A DNA stretch of 63,921 nucleotides, taken from NCBI GenBank assembly GCA_910585635.1, contig CAJUFE010000024.1, positions 1 through 63,921 of the forward strand, read 5' to 3'. The position numbers and the translations under genes are program-made. Below are positions 27,343-36,587 of the stretch, piece after piece. Positions within the stretch are counted from its first letter, which is position 1; each line of letters opens with the position of its first letter. Under the pieces are notes generated by a model. It worked only from the letters and a program-made list of their open reading frames with translations. It was not told the DNA's origin and did no database searches. The stretch is from an uncultured Lachnospiraceae bacterium (GTDB lineage: Bacteria > Bacillota > Clostridia > Lachnospirales > Lachnospiraceae).

Positions 27343-28644
27343 CTATAATCCATTGATAGCCTCAATATACTTTTCAATACTCACACTTTTAGTCAGATCC
27401 TTTTCCAAATACTCTCGTCCATTTTTACCCATGCGGGCCACTTCCTCTGTATCAGCATTTTCTATATACCAACGAACGATATTTATGATCTCATCATACT
27501 CTCCCGGGCTACAACATTTCCCACACCTACATTCTTCTATGATCAGTCTGATCTCTGTATTTTTTTCTAGAACACCAATGATGGGCCGACCGGCTCCCAT
27601 AATACCATATGCTTTCGATGGACAGGATACACCTTTGATCCCTTTAGCATTTACACACCAATGGACATCGCCGGCATTTAAGCTATAGATGAGATCCTTT
27701 TTCTCTTGATAGGGGATAAAGATGATATTTTCGAAACAATGCTTTTTTACATATAAGGTCAATTTATCAAGGACTGAACCTGCACCCACAAAAGCAAATA
27801 CTACTTCTCGTCCATCAGATGTCTTTGGCCCTGGCTCATATACTCCTTTTGATGTATAGCCCTTTCGGAACGCTCTCATGCTATGTATCAGATTTTCGAG
27901 GTCATAATACAGACCGATATTGCCGGAATACATGATCACAAACTTGTTTTCTAATCCATATCTTTTTTTGAACGCTATAACACCTTCATCATCCTTAGAT
28001 AGCGGATAGATCTCTTTTTCATCTATCCAGTTATTGATCATCACATATTTAGGAACATCATGGTCACAAAAACGACCTTTCAAGGTGTCAACAAGATCAC
28101 GTCCAACTGTGATCACCAAGTCAGAGTATCGACAGCTAAATTTATCAATACACATCATAGCCTTTAGGATCGATCTATTGGAACAATACTGTACTGCTTT
28201 GATCTGCTCTGGATTAAAATCCTGGATGCAATAGATCATTTTTGCGTGCTTCTGCCATTTACTGATAACACCAAGCAGGCCGCCAAGGATAGGAGGTTGC
28301 GAGATTGCAAAAACATAATCTTGCTCGCCTGCCTTGTAAGATGCTTTCAATGCATTCATAAAATAGGACACTATATTTTTGATCCGACTGATCTTATCTG
28401 TCTTAATAAACTCAGGAACACGTACGCGGATGAGTTTTACTCCATTAAGCTCCTCAAAATAAAACTTCTTTGTTTTATATCTGGACTCGATCGTACCACT
28501 ATAAGAAGGGACTACGCAGATCACTGTGATATCAAACTGTCCTGACATCCCTTCAGCCTGATCCTTTAATATCTGACCTGTAGATGCCACGTCTGGAGCA
28601 TAATAATGCGCAAATATCAATACCTTTTTCTTTTTACTCATCAC
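27343..28644 (-). CDS. Glycosyltransferase family 4 (WbuB-like)
   Basis: 433 residues, GT-B fold. 'HYYAPDVASTGQILKDQAEG' and 'YCIQDFNPEQI' resemble WbuB/WcaI-type transferases that act early in repeat-unit synthesis. 'VIMYSGNIGLYYDLENLI' starts the C-terminal domain. It is the first AT-rich gene of the operon. A 108-bp gap, with no gene, separates it from the integrase-like gene. Confidence 0.9.
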   Translation of the reverse strand: MMSKKKKVLIFAHYYAPDVASTGQILKDQAEGMSGQFDITVICVVPSYSGTIESRYKTKKFYFEELNGVKLIRVRVPEFIKTDKISRIKNIVSYFMNALKASYKAGEQDYVFAISQPPILGGLLGVISKWQKHAKMIYCIQDFNPEQIKAVQYCSNRSILKAMMCIDKFSCRYSDLVITVGRDLVDTLKGRFCDHDVPKYVMINNWIDEKEIYPLSKDDEGVIAFKKRYGLENKFVIMYSGNIGLYYDLENLIHSMRAFRKGYTSKGVYEPGPKTSDGREVVFAFVGAGSVLDKLTLYVKKHCFENIIFIPYQEKKDLIYSLNAGDVHWCVNAKGIKGVSCPSKAYGIMGAGRPIIGVLEKNTEIRLIIEECRCGKCCSPGEYDEIINIVRWYIENADTEEVARMGKNGREYLEKDLTKSVSIEKYIEAINGL

Positions 28645-28752
28645 GGCAGCACCTTCCTAATAGGCATTATGGATCTATCGCCTTGATATAGGTTATATAG
28701 CCATCATGTAGGATCTTAATTTAAGATAGATCTAAAACCTTTAAATGCTCCA

Positions 28753-29952
28753 CTACCCACACCGTTCCATCATCAATTCCCTAGCATACCGCTCCATGCT
28801 CCTCTTCAGATCCTTGGGCGTACATTCCCGCCCAATCCCCGCCATGATCCGGTATTTATCAAATATGCTGATCACCATCTTCATGGACAATGGCTTTCCC
28901 AGCTTGGACAAGAACATCACATCCCGATATCCCTCCACCCGCTCGAAATAGCCATGCTCCCGGATCCACAGCTCTAACCGCTCCCTAAGCTCCCTGGAAA
29001 ATATCCGGACCGACCGTTCCTTATCTTTACGTCTGCCTCTGTTGCCGCCATCAGCCCGCTCTATATCTCTATCTCTGATCGCCTCCCTAGGATCGGCCCC
29101 ATCCCGATCCTCGTCACTGACCCTATCGCCCTCTGTCTGCCGCTTCCGCCTCACCCAGAGCATCCCTGTCTTTCCGCCATAATCGGCCAGCTCCAGCCGC
29201 AGGATCTCACTGACCTCCAGTCCGTGATAGAATAAAAGCTCCATCATGACCCTATCCCGCAGGCAGACCCGCTTGCGGAAATCGCTGTCCAACTCCTCAT
29301 ATTCCCGGTCCAATGCCACAAAAAACCGGTCCACCTCCGCTTTTGATAAAAAGTGGCCCTTTTTCCGCACCACAGGAGTCTCTGCTCCCATGACCGCGCT
29401 CATACCGGCGGCCCCTTCTAAAACTGGCGATACTGGCACGCTGGCTGTTCCAAAAGCCCCCGACACACCGATGATCCCTTCAGCTTCTGGCGCACCGACG
29501 ATCCCTTCAGGTCCCGGCACGCCGATCCTCCCATCAGGTCCTGGCATCCCCGCCATCCCACCATCCCCTCGCCTCCCGGCTTTCTCTGCCCTTTCCGCCG
29601 CTTGAGGGGTTGGGGCGGGAGGGGTCAATGGACGATAGCCTGACAGATGACCTTCTTTGGACAGATACTCCAGAAAATAGCTGAGCACCCGGTATTTCCT
29701 GGTGACGGTGGAAAAACGCAGCTTTTTCTCCCTGGACAGATAGTCGAGATAGCGCTCTGCCACCTCGCTGTCGAAAGAAGCGATCCCGTTCTCCCGCATC
29801 CAGTCATAGAATAGGCCCAGATCCAGCTGGTACGCCTTCACGGTCCTCTCGTCCAGCCGGTTCCTTGCGGACTGGTCTTTGATAAAATCCTCTATCCGGC
29901 TGTCCGACTGCCGCTTTGGTCCCTTATCCTGCCGCCCTTCCAGATCGCTCAC
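28753..29952 (-). CDS. Degenerate tyrosine-recombinase-like protein with collagen-like linker
   Basis: 399 residues. An N-terminal SAM-like core-binding domain (about 18-105) and a C-terminal integrase fold (about 200-395) are recognisable, but the active site is eroded. Arg I is Glu245 in 'GLEVSEI'. The HxxR box is 'KDLKRS' (380-385). No Tyr lies at the usual place. Between the domains is a Gly-X-Y-like stretch ('GMPGPDGRIGVPGPEG', about 131-190), and a charged insertion follows residue 270. GC-rich codons contrast with the AT-rich operon just downstream. It may bind DNA rather than recombine it. Start supported by AAGGTG. Confidence 0.8.
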   Translation of the reverse strand: MSDLEGRQDKGPKRQSDSRIEDFIKDQSARNRLDERTVKAYQLDLGLFYDWMRENGIASFDSEVAERYLDYLSREKKLRFSTVTRKYRVLSYFLEYLSKEGHLSGYRPLTPPAPTPQAAERAEKAGRRGDGGMAGMPGPDGRIGVPGPEGIVGAPEAEGIIGVSGAFGTASVPVSPVLEGAAGMSAVMGAETPVVRKKGHFLSKAEVDRFFVALDREYEELDSDFRKRVCLRDRVMMELLFYHGLEVSEILRLELADYGGKTGMLWVRRKRQTEGDRVSDEDRDGADPREAIRDRDIERADGGNRGRRKDKERSVRIFSRELRERLELWIREHGYFERVEGYRDVMFLSKLGKPLSMKMVISIFDKYRIMAGIGRECTPKDLKRSMERYARELMMERCG

Positions 29953-30144
29953 CTTCTTTCACCTGATGCATACTGATGCATATCCTCATACTCTATCCAT
30001 AATGATCCTCTGTCCTGCGCAGACGTCCCCAGGCGGATGCCCCTCCCGATCTACACCTTGATGAGATCCTTATATGTTGTCAGCCCGTCGATCAGGCTAG
30101 TGGTCCGCTGATCGGGCCGGCGCTCAGCTATCAATATCGCTGAT

Positions 30145-30342
30145 CTATCGGTCCGGCCAGCGCTCCATTGCCGGTACTGCCCGTTCTGTTGGCACAGCCG
30201 ATGTCTTCGACTGAGCAAATTCCAATGCCCGCAAGATCGACAGCGCACGCTCCTGCCCCTCTCCATCAAGAGCAAGGAACGACCGATATAACTCCGCATT
30301 TTTTGCTGTCTGCTCTTCTGCGCGCTCTTCTACTTGCGTCAT
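30145..30342 (-). CDS. Small hypothetical protein
   Basis: 65 residues, mostly one or two predicted helices ('ELYRSFLALDGEGQERALSI' plus 'LRALEFAQ'), with an AAGGTG site 7 bases upstream of the ATG. It resembles the short helical proteins often encoded next to XRE regulators, but I cannot name it. It is divergent from the XRE gene at 30679. The 30343-30678 gap between them holds two direct repeats and promoter-like AT-rich sequence but no gene. Confidence 0.45.
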   Translation of the reverse strand: MTQVEERAEEQTAKNAELYRSFLALDGEGQERALSILRALEFAQSKTSAVPTERAVPAMERWPDR

Positions 30343-30591
30343 TTACTCACCTTCTGTTCATTTATTTGTGTTATTAACTCAATATAACATAGAGTATTTG
30401 AAGTGTCAACCCTGATCTTCCTATGGCAACGATCCCCTATGGGCTCCTGCCACCATGATAGTCCCTGTACCTTCCCGCCTGGTCACGCTCCTCCCAACCC
30501 CGATCTAAGAGCATCCTCTATATCGCCCCTCTCTTTCATCTCTAAAACTTTTTCTCTCTGAAACTTTTATGTCCCTGTACCTGTTTTAGTC

Positions 30592-30660
30592 ATCTTTGGG
30601 ATAATTATAAGCAACCGATCATGTTACTGTCAATATACGTTTTACCTATCTTTAGGATAA
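30592..30660 (+). promoter_or_regulatory. Direct repeats upstream of an XRE gene
   Basis: 'atctttgggataa' (30592-30604) and 'atctttaggataa' (30648-30660) differ at one base and flank the probable promoter region. The second ends just before the GGAGGAG ribosome site. Candidate half-sites for autorepression by the XRE protein. Confidence 0.4.
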
Positions 30661-30678
30661 ATAGGAGGAGCATCATCC

Positions 30679-30960
30679 ATGAAACTATATAGACATGTAA
30701 ATGGGAAATGTAATATCTCCGGCACGGCGATCCGTGAACTCCGGGAAGCAGCCGGTCTGTCCCAGGAACAGCTTGCCGCCAGATTGCAGCTTGCCGGGCT
30801 CAGCCTGAACCAAAAGGCTGTCAGCCGGATCGAGACCGGCGATCGGGTTGTACCAGATTTTGAACTGCTCTATTTTGCTCAGGTATTTAATGTCTCAATC
30901 CACAGGCTATTCGGTAAAGATCTTGATCCAATTATAACCATATTCCCCGACAAACTTTAA
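30679..30960 (+). CDS. XRE family helix-turn-helix regulator
   Basis: 93 residues. The HTH_3 domain spans about residues 15-78 ('AIRELREAAGLSQEQLAARL', recognition helix 'QKAVSRIETGDR'), and 'PDFELLYFAQVFNVSIHRLF' completes the fold. The rest of the protein is a short tail. GGAGGAG lies 12 bases before the ATG. No partner follows on the same strand. Confidence 0.88.
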   Translation: MKLYRHVNGKCNISGTAIRELREAAGLSQEQLAARLQLAGLSLNQKAVSRIETGDRVVPDFELLYFAQVFNVSIHRLFGKDLDPIITIFPDKL

Positions 30961-31299
30961 TACGATCAAAACGGATCCCAAAAAAGCGAGTACCACACCA
31001 AAAGGTATACATATCCACTTCTTGATCCATCTTCCCGCTGACCTTGCAATGGAAAGGCGTAATGCAGGTAGTCCGCTCTCCGTCTACCTGGCCGTCGGAA
31101 AACATAAAATTCCAGGAAATGTAACCTCCGGTTCACCTCGTTCACCGGGTACGTCGAAAAATACTCCCATTTCATAGAAAAAGCACCAGCCGTTTTTGGC
31201 TGATGCCTTGAACATGATCACAAGCAATTATAAAATACGCAAATCCTGACCCCGCGATCCCCCGCCACCCACCAGTTGGATGAACGGGAACCACCACAA

Positions 31300-31767
31300 T
31301 TATCTAAGCAGCAAAAATAACAATATGGCAATAGTGACCACAATTAACAACAGCATGATCCCGGTCCTGGGTCGCTTTTCCGTATGACGCAGTTTTGAGC
31401 GGGGTTGAGCATATTGAGTTGTCGGATATCTTCTCGCTTCAGCAAATTTTGATGAAGAGCGAAACCGAGTCTCTTTATAGCACAATGCGAGCGGATCTGT
31501 CTGCTTCATGATACGCTGATAAAATCCATCCAGCCAGGCCGTATCCTTGTCGGAGCACATATCCCTTTCGTTAGCATAATTTTCATGTGCGATCTGATTT
31601 CGTATGTACCGATAATGCTTAAGCTGCAAATAATCTTTTTTCCATCCGGCAACATGAAGATCCCCGTTTGCTTCCTGCTCCATGTCCTTAATATATCCGG
31701 TAATACCGATACCATTCATGTCCTTACACAAGTTATCAAGATATTTATAAGACTCCATAAATCCCAT
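31300..31767 (-). CDS. Membrane-anchored protein with HEPN-like RNQIAH motif
   Basis: 155 residues. The helical N-terminal part contains 'YIRNQIAHENY' with R56 and H61 in the Rx4-6H arrangement of HEPN ribonucleases. A basic, unstructured middle follows, then a single C-terminal membrane span ('IMLLLIVVTIAILLFLLL', about 135-154). Topology would leave the HEPN-like part in the cytoplasm. GGAG lies 5 bases before the ATG. It stands alone, with no obvious MNT antitoxin. I cannot assign a named family, and catalytic activity is only a suggestion from the motif. Confidence 0.65.
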   Translation of the reverse strand: MGFMESYKYLDNLCKDMNGIGITGYIKDMEQEANGDLHVAGWKKDYLQLKHYRYIRNQIAHENYANERDMCSDKDTAWLDGFYQRIMKQTDPLALCYKETRFRSSSKFAEARRYPTTQYAQPRSKLRHTEKRPRTGIMLLLIVVTIAILLFLLLR

Positions 31768-32079
31768 AACTTCTCCATCGCTCCCTCGCTAAAATAGAAG
31801 TTTGATCTCTATTGTAAAAAATGCTCCCAATAGACGGAAATTCTAGTCAACCCCTTTTCATTATACCGTATATCCGGCATAAGATCACCATTTAATCTCA
31901 AAATCCATCCAACATAAACGGCACCTTTTCCAACACGGAAAAATACAGGAAAAAGAAGCGGGTCCTCACCGTACAGCTTTTACTCATACGGATCGCCCGT
32001 TTCATTTTCATTTCTATATAGATCCGCAAAAACTGGTATTCTATGTAAACCCTACCCTCATACTATGTAATACATACGC

Positions 32080-32108
32080 TTGCTTTCAGCATACAATAGT
32101 GCTATAAT
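32080..32108 (+). promoter_or_regulatory. Promoter of a toxin-antitoxin remnant
   Basis: TTGCTT (32080-32085), 17-nt spacer, TATAAT (32103-32108). It survives in front of a gene that is itself deleted. The remaining 31768-32079 gap shows no gene, only a 35-codon minus-strand frame with no support. Confidence 0.65.
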
Positions 32109-32141
32109 GATCACAACCCGGATACGAAAGGAGAGATATCT

Positions 32142-32306
32142 ATGGCACTGGCAACCTTAACCGCAAGAGTAGACGGAAAAGACAAGGCCAGCTTTGACAC
32201 CTTTTGCTCCAATGTGGGCCAGACCGCCTCGTCTACCACATGGAAAAGGGGCGGCTCTACATTGCCCACTGTAGAGACCACTATAGCGATAAATAACCCA
32301 ACTTGA
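32142..32306 (+). pseudogene. RelB antitoxin fused by deletion to a toxin 3' end
   Basis: The frame begins as a RelB/DinJ antitoxin ('MALATLTARVDGKDKASFDT', 'FCSNVG'), with AAAGGAG upstream. After about 28 codons it runs into sequence that, in another frame, reads 'YHMEKGRLYIAHCRDHYSDK' and stops at 32296. That piece is the typical C terminus of a Txe/YoeB-like or RelE-like toxin. An internal deletion therefore removed the antitoxin 3' part and most of the toxin. The 54-residue hybrid is unlikely to function. Confidence 0.75.
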
Positions 32307-32412
32307 TCCCCGCCTGCATCCAAGACGGGGATCTCCCCCTCGATCCAAAACTATCAGAGATCAGCCAAGCTTCGCCTGCGCCGCCAATCCCACATAAACC
32401 TCCGAACACGCA

Positions 32413-32496
32413 TCATTCCGGTAGATCCGGAAAAGACACTACATAGCCGCCTTCCGCCTGGTCTTCGGTCACTTTCATCCGATACGGAAGTTTTAC
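32413..32496 (-). pseudogene. HicB-like N-terminal fragment
   Basis: The minus-strand reading 'KLPYRMKVTEDQAEGGYVVS' and 'FPDLPE' followed by TGA is the start of a HicB-type antitoxin. No start codon, hicA or C-terminal domain is intact, although decayed reading continues to about 32310. The surrounding 32307-32544 gap also contains the hairpin gatccccg/cggggatc (32306-32334). Confidence 0.6.
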
Positions 32497-32544
32497 ATGA
32501 TCATCCAATCCTTTTATCATCATCCGTCCCACTCCCAAAACCAC

Positions 32545-34155
32545 TCACGCAAGGATCTCAATCGCACAAAAATGTTCCTTCGTCTTTTTCTGATAACTGA
32601 TTCCCACCGCCAATATCCTCCCAGTATATCTCGCCTTCTCCCCCAACTTCCCCCGGAACCGGAGCGCATAGTTCTTGTCTTTGATCTGCTGGATCGCCTC
32701 TTTCGGTGTCGAGTCAATCTTTAATTCCAGGATGATCGCATCGGCGTCTGGCCGCTCCGGATAGAAGATAAAGTCTACATACCCTTCACCTGCCTTGTCT
32801 TCCCGCTCGACACGGTATCGGTCCCGTGCCGCCAGATAGACCAGGTTGACGATAGCCGATAACTCGATCTCGCTATTATATGAAAAGATTGGCGACTCGG
32901 TATCATGAGCAAATTTTAAGATCCGTGCCATCGTTTGAGTATCACCAGTGAGCGTAGCTCTCAGCATCTTCTCTGACTCCTTGGCCAGTTCATGTATATA
33001 ACCCAGAGAAGCCTTTGTCATCAACATGACCTTAAACTGCTCCATGATCTCCCGGTTCGGTATATATACTTTTCCATCCTTATAGGTCAAAAGCCCATAG
33101 ATGACCATCGCCGAGTAGATCTGCGCCTTGGTCTCCAGTTCCATAGAGACTGCCGAATACTGCCAGATCTCCGTATCGATCCCCTCGCCAGCGATCATTA
33201 GGACCAGATCCTCCCTGACTGCGTAGATATCATGACGGATATAATAGAAGATCTCATCGTAGGGCCCGGAGCTGGTCCAATACCCAGCCAGCTCATCATC
33301 CGACAATGCACATACGATCGACCGAGGGTTATAGATCCTTTTCCCCCTAGCCGTATGGTAACCATCGTACCAGACCCGAAGATCCTCTCTGGATATGGAA
33401 GAATCGTCTGTCGTATCCTGATAGATCGTAAAAAGCCGGTCAACCTCCTCGTCCAGGAAACCAAAATACTCGCTGAACTTTTTCTTCGTGGCCATATCGT
33501 ATTCCAGGAACATGTTCAGTTCCGAACCGCTGGTATATTTAGCGATCGGCAGGACGCCGGTCATATAAGTAAGCGCCACATACCCCTGCCCCTTTAAGAG
33601 GTTTCTAAGAAATCCCAGGAAATCCTGCTTGTCTCCCTCCCTGATAAAAGCTTTATGGAAGATCGCATCCCATTCATCGATGATAAAGATAAATTTATCC
33701 CCTGTTTTTTCAAAAATAGTCCCCAGAACATCCCAGACCGCATCTGTGATATCGATAGAAATTTCTGGGTAAGCCTCTGCAAGGTCACGGTTTATATCGT
33801 CCTGGATCCGTTTGATATATTGTCCATAATGGTCGCACCCTCGCGGCATACGGCTAAGATCCATAAAGATCACATCGTGCTTATTGAGATGCTCCATATG
33901 ACCGCTCTCTTTACCGATCGCCAGATCATGGAACAGCGGCGCACCATCCTGCCCTTTCCCGAAAAATGCTCCAAGCATATTTGCCATGACACTTTTCCCG
34001 AAACGCCGAGGCCTGGTGATGCAGAAAAAGCGCTGTTCTTTTCCGATCGCCGGGACCAGCTCGCTGATCAGGGCCGTTTTATCAACAAAATAGGGATCCG
34101 ATACGATGGATCGGTAATTCTCAAAAGGGGCTTTACTGTTCAGATAGATGCCCAT
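32545..34155 (-). CDS. AAA family ATPase with C-terminal PD-(D/E)XK nuclease domain
   Basis: 536 residues. An N-terminal AAA-ATPase-like domain has the degenerate P-loop 'RPRRFGKSVMANML' and Walker B 'FIFIIDEWDAIF'. The C-terminal PD-(D/E)XK domain has 'GYVDFIFYP' and 'AIILELKID'. This architecture is frequent and multicopy in Clostridia and Bacteroidetes. Its role is not settled; it is often suggested to be a mobile or defence ATPase. The start at 34155 has AAAGGAG about 11 bases upstream; the GTG at 34167 overlaps that site. Transcribed in the same direction as the Lamassu-like genes, 113 bases after them. Confidence 0.88.
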   Translation of the reverse strand: MGIYLNSKAPFENYRSIVSDPYFVDKTALISELVPAIGKEQRFFCITRPRRFGKSVMANMLGAFFGKGQDGAPLFHDLAIGKESGHMEHLNKHDVIFMDLSRMPRGCDHYGQYIKRIQDDINRDLAEAYPEISIDITDAVWDVLGTIFEKTGDKFIFIIDEWDAIFHKAFIREGDKQDFLGFLRNLLKGQGYVALTYMTGVLPIAKYTSGSELNMFLEYDMATKKKFSEYFGFLDEEVDRLFTIYQDTTDDSSISREDLRVWYDGYHTARGKRIYNPRSIVCALSDDELAGYWTSSGPYDEIFYYIRHDIYAVREDLVLMIAGEGIDTEIWQYSAVSMELETKAQIYSAMVIYGLLTYKDGKVYIPNREIMEQFKVMLMTKASLGYIHELAKESEKMLRATLTGDTQTMARILKFAHDTESPIFSYNSEIELSAIVNLVYLAARDRYRVEREDKAGEGYVDFIFYPERPDADAIILELKIDSTPKEAIQQIKDKNYALRFRGKLGEKARYTGRILAVGISYQKKTKEHFCAIEILA

Positions 34156-34268
34156 ACAAGCAGACACTCCTTTCCGTTCACGTTTAGATGGAGATATGAT
34201 CCGCCTCCATTTATCGTCTATATCTTAACATGTGGCAGACCCTTTGGCAAGACAGGCATTTCCCATGA

Positions 34269-36587
34269 TCAACCATATTTCCCGCCATTTTGCCTTCTTA
34301 CAACCTTTGGTCCCTCTCTCGTATATGAATCAAAATAATATTCCACATAAGAGTGATGTCTGAATTTTATCTTCATCAGTTTGCTAAAATTAAGATCATG
34401 TGTACCAATGATCAAATTTTTATCCACTCTATTTGTTCTTTTTAAAGCACGTAATAAATCGATAAAAGAAACCATATTGATGTCATCCATGCTCTGTACC
34501 GGATCATCGATATAAATCTGACCAAAATCATTATCTTTTGCAGACAAGCTTAAGCCGAGAAAAATACTCAGCGAAAGGACACGGAGTTGCGCCTCACTGA
34601 ATAAATGATCCAAATAAATATCCTTCCCATTTTTTTCGACCGGGATCATATTTGTTTCAGCTCCACTTTTCATTATTCGAAACTGACGATAAAATGGATG
34701 TGGATTGATATACCCAAAAATAAAATTTATCATTTTATTATCCATTATATATTTTTTTATCATGTCTTTTTCTATATCCTTTGCTACCTTATTTACATTC
34801 TCCCGAAAAGCGAATGCCTCCTGGTAAAGCTTCTGCTCCTTCTCCAGTTTACCTGTCTCAGCATCGGCTATAACATATCTTTGGAGCAGATCCAGATTTT
34901 CTTTCCCAAGATCATATTTTAAAATACTCAGAACAGTATCTAGAGCTTTCTTTTCCAGATATATCTTTTTTATAAGTTGCCTAAATCCTTTTACCTCTCC
35001 TCTTTCCTGTGATCCTACATCTTCTGCCTGTACTTGAAATCTTTTTATTAAGATCGATCTTATCCATTGATCTGCTTTCCTTGCATTTACAATTTTCAAG
35101 TCAAGCATTTCTTTCCCCATCCCATACTTCTGTACAAACGCATCATATGTACTTACTTTTTCCTCTGTCTTTTCACGATGTATCCTTATGCTGTTCCTCA
35201 TTTTGTCATTACATTTTATGATCTGTCCTAACTTTTCTGAAATGACTTGTATACATTGGTTTATTTCTTTTTCTAACCCCTTCGTCTCGGATGTAAATTT
35301 ATCCCATATCCATTTCTTATAACTTTCTTTTACTCTATGTATCCACCTTCTATGCAACGATATTTCTTCATTGCATGCGCGTACTGCTTCATTTCCATCC
35401 GATATTGTCTTTCCTATAATGCGAAGCAGCTTTGCTTTTGCATCCTCTTCTCCAATATAAAATTCTGTTCCACCGCATACCGGACACTCTTCAAGCAGAT
35501 CACGCGTGTTTATGTATTCTTGTACTTTCAAAAGCATTTCTCTCTGACTATCCTGGATCCCTACCACCATATTCAAAGTCTTCTCTTTTTCCTCCAAAAT
35601 AGCCAATGATGTTTCAATCCAATCCCGATGAACTGCCGTATAATATAAAAGTCTTCCAATATTGATCCACTTCTTTTTTCTTTTCAGCTTTAACCCATAT
35701 TTCTCTCCTTCTAAATACAAGTTATCGAGCAGTTCTCTTTGTCTTTCAAATTCATGTGCCATCATCTCTGACAAATATACCACTTTTTCATTGTCCTTCG
35801 CAGATATTGCCTTGCTTTCCAGCCCTGTGCGTTTCTCTTCCAGATCTTCAATGATATCCTTATAAGACTTTTCCTTTTCAGTATATTTTACAAAATCCTC
35901 TCGGAGCTTTATTATGTCCGATTGTTCTACCAGCTCTGCTTCACGCAAAAAAATCTGGTTGTTCCTATATTTTTTTATCAGATGACCTTTGATCAAGCTT
36001 GTCTTTATCTCTTTATCCTGCTCGATAGACCTGACAAGTCTTTCTTTTGAAACTCGTAATTGTTCCAATGAGCTAACAATATCGGGTATCGTGTCTTTCT
36101 TAAAGCAAAAATCCACCGCGATATTTGCTTCCTTAAGGACTTGCCTCATAGCATTTGCCGTTTCTATTTCGACACTTACCAGCTCTTGATAGTCCGCTAT
36201 ACTTCCCCACTGATTTATCTGAAAAATGGAATCCAGGCTTTCCTTTATTTCCCCATTTTTTTCAATTTTTCTTTTTATATCTGTTAGTTTCTTTCCAAGT
36301 AATGGATTCTGTTTTGATGCTGATAACTCCTGGATTTTACTGATATCATCCATCCCTAAAAAACCCGATAAAATTTTCCCCCTGTTCTTTGCCGATGTGT
36401 CCCGGACCAGATCACCTGAAAATGCCTGTCCACAGAAGTTAAGCCGAAAAAATCGATCTGCCTTTTGACCAGTCTTTTCTTTTATAAATTCTGACACATC
36501 ACCAGATCCGCCCTGACATCCACCTTCACAATAAATCTCACTTTTGTATTTGTCATCATGCAACGAATCATATTTTGTCTTACGCAT
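34269..36587 (-). CDS. SMC/Rad50-like ATPase, Lamassu LmuB-like, N-terminally abnormal
   Basis: 772 residues. Long coiled coils flank a zinc-hook 'CPVCGG' (C368, C371). The C-terminal lobe has an ABC-like signature 'FSEAQLRVLSLSIFLGLS', Walker B 'IYIDDPVQSMDD' and H-loop 'IIGTHDLNFS'. A Q-loop-like 'LNFCGQAFSGDL' is at about residue 50. Rad50/LmuB proteins carry a Walker A P-loop about 90-110 residues before that, and none is readable here. Yet the start is well formed: AGAGGAG inside the nuclease gene end, and an 8-base overlap. Either an in-frame 5' deletion disarmed the ATPase or the N-terminal half is supplied separately. Confidence 0.82.
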   Translation of the reverse strand: MRKTKYDSLHDDKYKSEIYCEGGCQGGSGDVSEFIKEKTGQKADRFFRLNFCGQAFSGDLVRDTSAKNRGKILSGFLGMDDISKIQELSASKQNPLLGKKLTDIKRKIEKNGEIKESLDSIFQINQWGSIADYQELVSVEIETANAMRQVLKEANIAVDFCFKKDTIPDIVSSLEQLRVSKERLVRSIEQDKEIKTSLIKGHLIKKYRNNQIFLREAELVEQSDIIKLREDFVKYTEKEKSYKDIIEDLEEKRTGLESKAISAKDNEKVVYLSEMMAHEFERQRELLDNLYLEGEKYGLKLKRKKKWINIGRLLYYTAVHRDWIETSLAILEEKEKTLNMVVGIQDSQREMLLKVQEYINTRDLLEECPVCGGTEFYIGEEDAKAKLLRIIGKTISDGNEAVRACNEEISLHRRWIHRVKESYKKWIWDKFTSETKGLEKEINQCIQVISEKLGQIIKCNDKMRNSIRIHREKTEEKVSTYDAFVQKYGMGKEMLDLKIVNARKADQWIRSILIKRFQVQAEDVGSQERGEVKGFRQLIKKIYLEKKALDTVLSILKYDLGKENLDLLQRYVIADAETGKLEKEQKLYQEAFAFRENVNKVAKDIEKDMIKKYIMDNKMINFIFGYINPHPFYRQFRIMKSGAETNMIPVEKNGKDIYLDHLFSEAQLRVLSLSIFLGLSLSAKDNDFGQIYIDDPVQSMDDINMVSFIDLLRALKRTNRVDKNLIIGTHDLNFSKLMKIKFRHHSYVEYYFDSYTREGPKVVRRQNGGKYG

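Noticed and set aside
30051..30299. Cys/Arg-rich 82-codon frame with a CxxC-like pair
   Set aside because: Overlaps the better-supported 65-codon ORF in another frame and has no ribosome site.
30966..31175. 69-codon minus-strand frame after the XRE gene
   Set aside because: No ribosome site, basic and aromatic composition typical of non-coding sequence.
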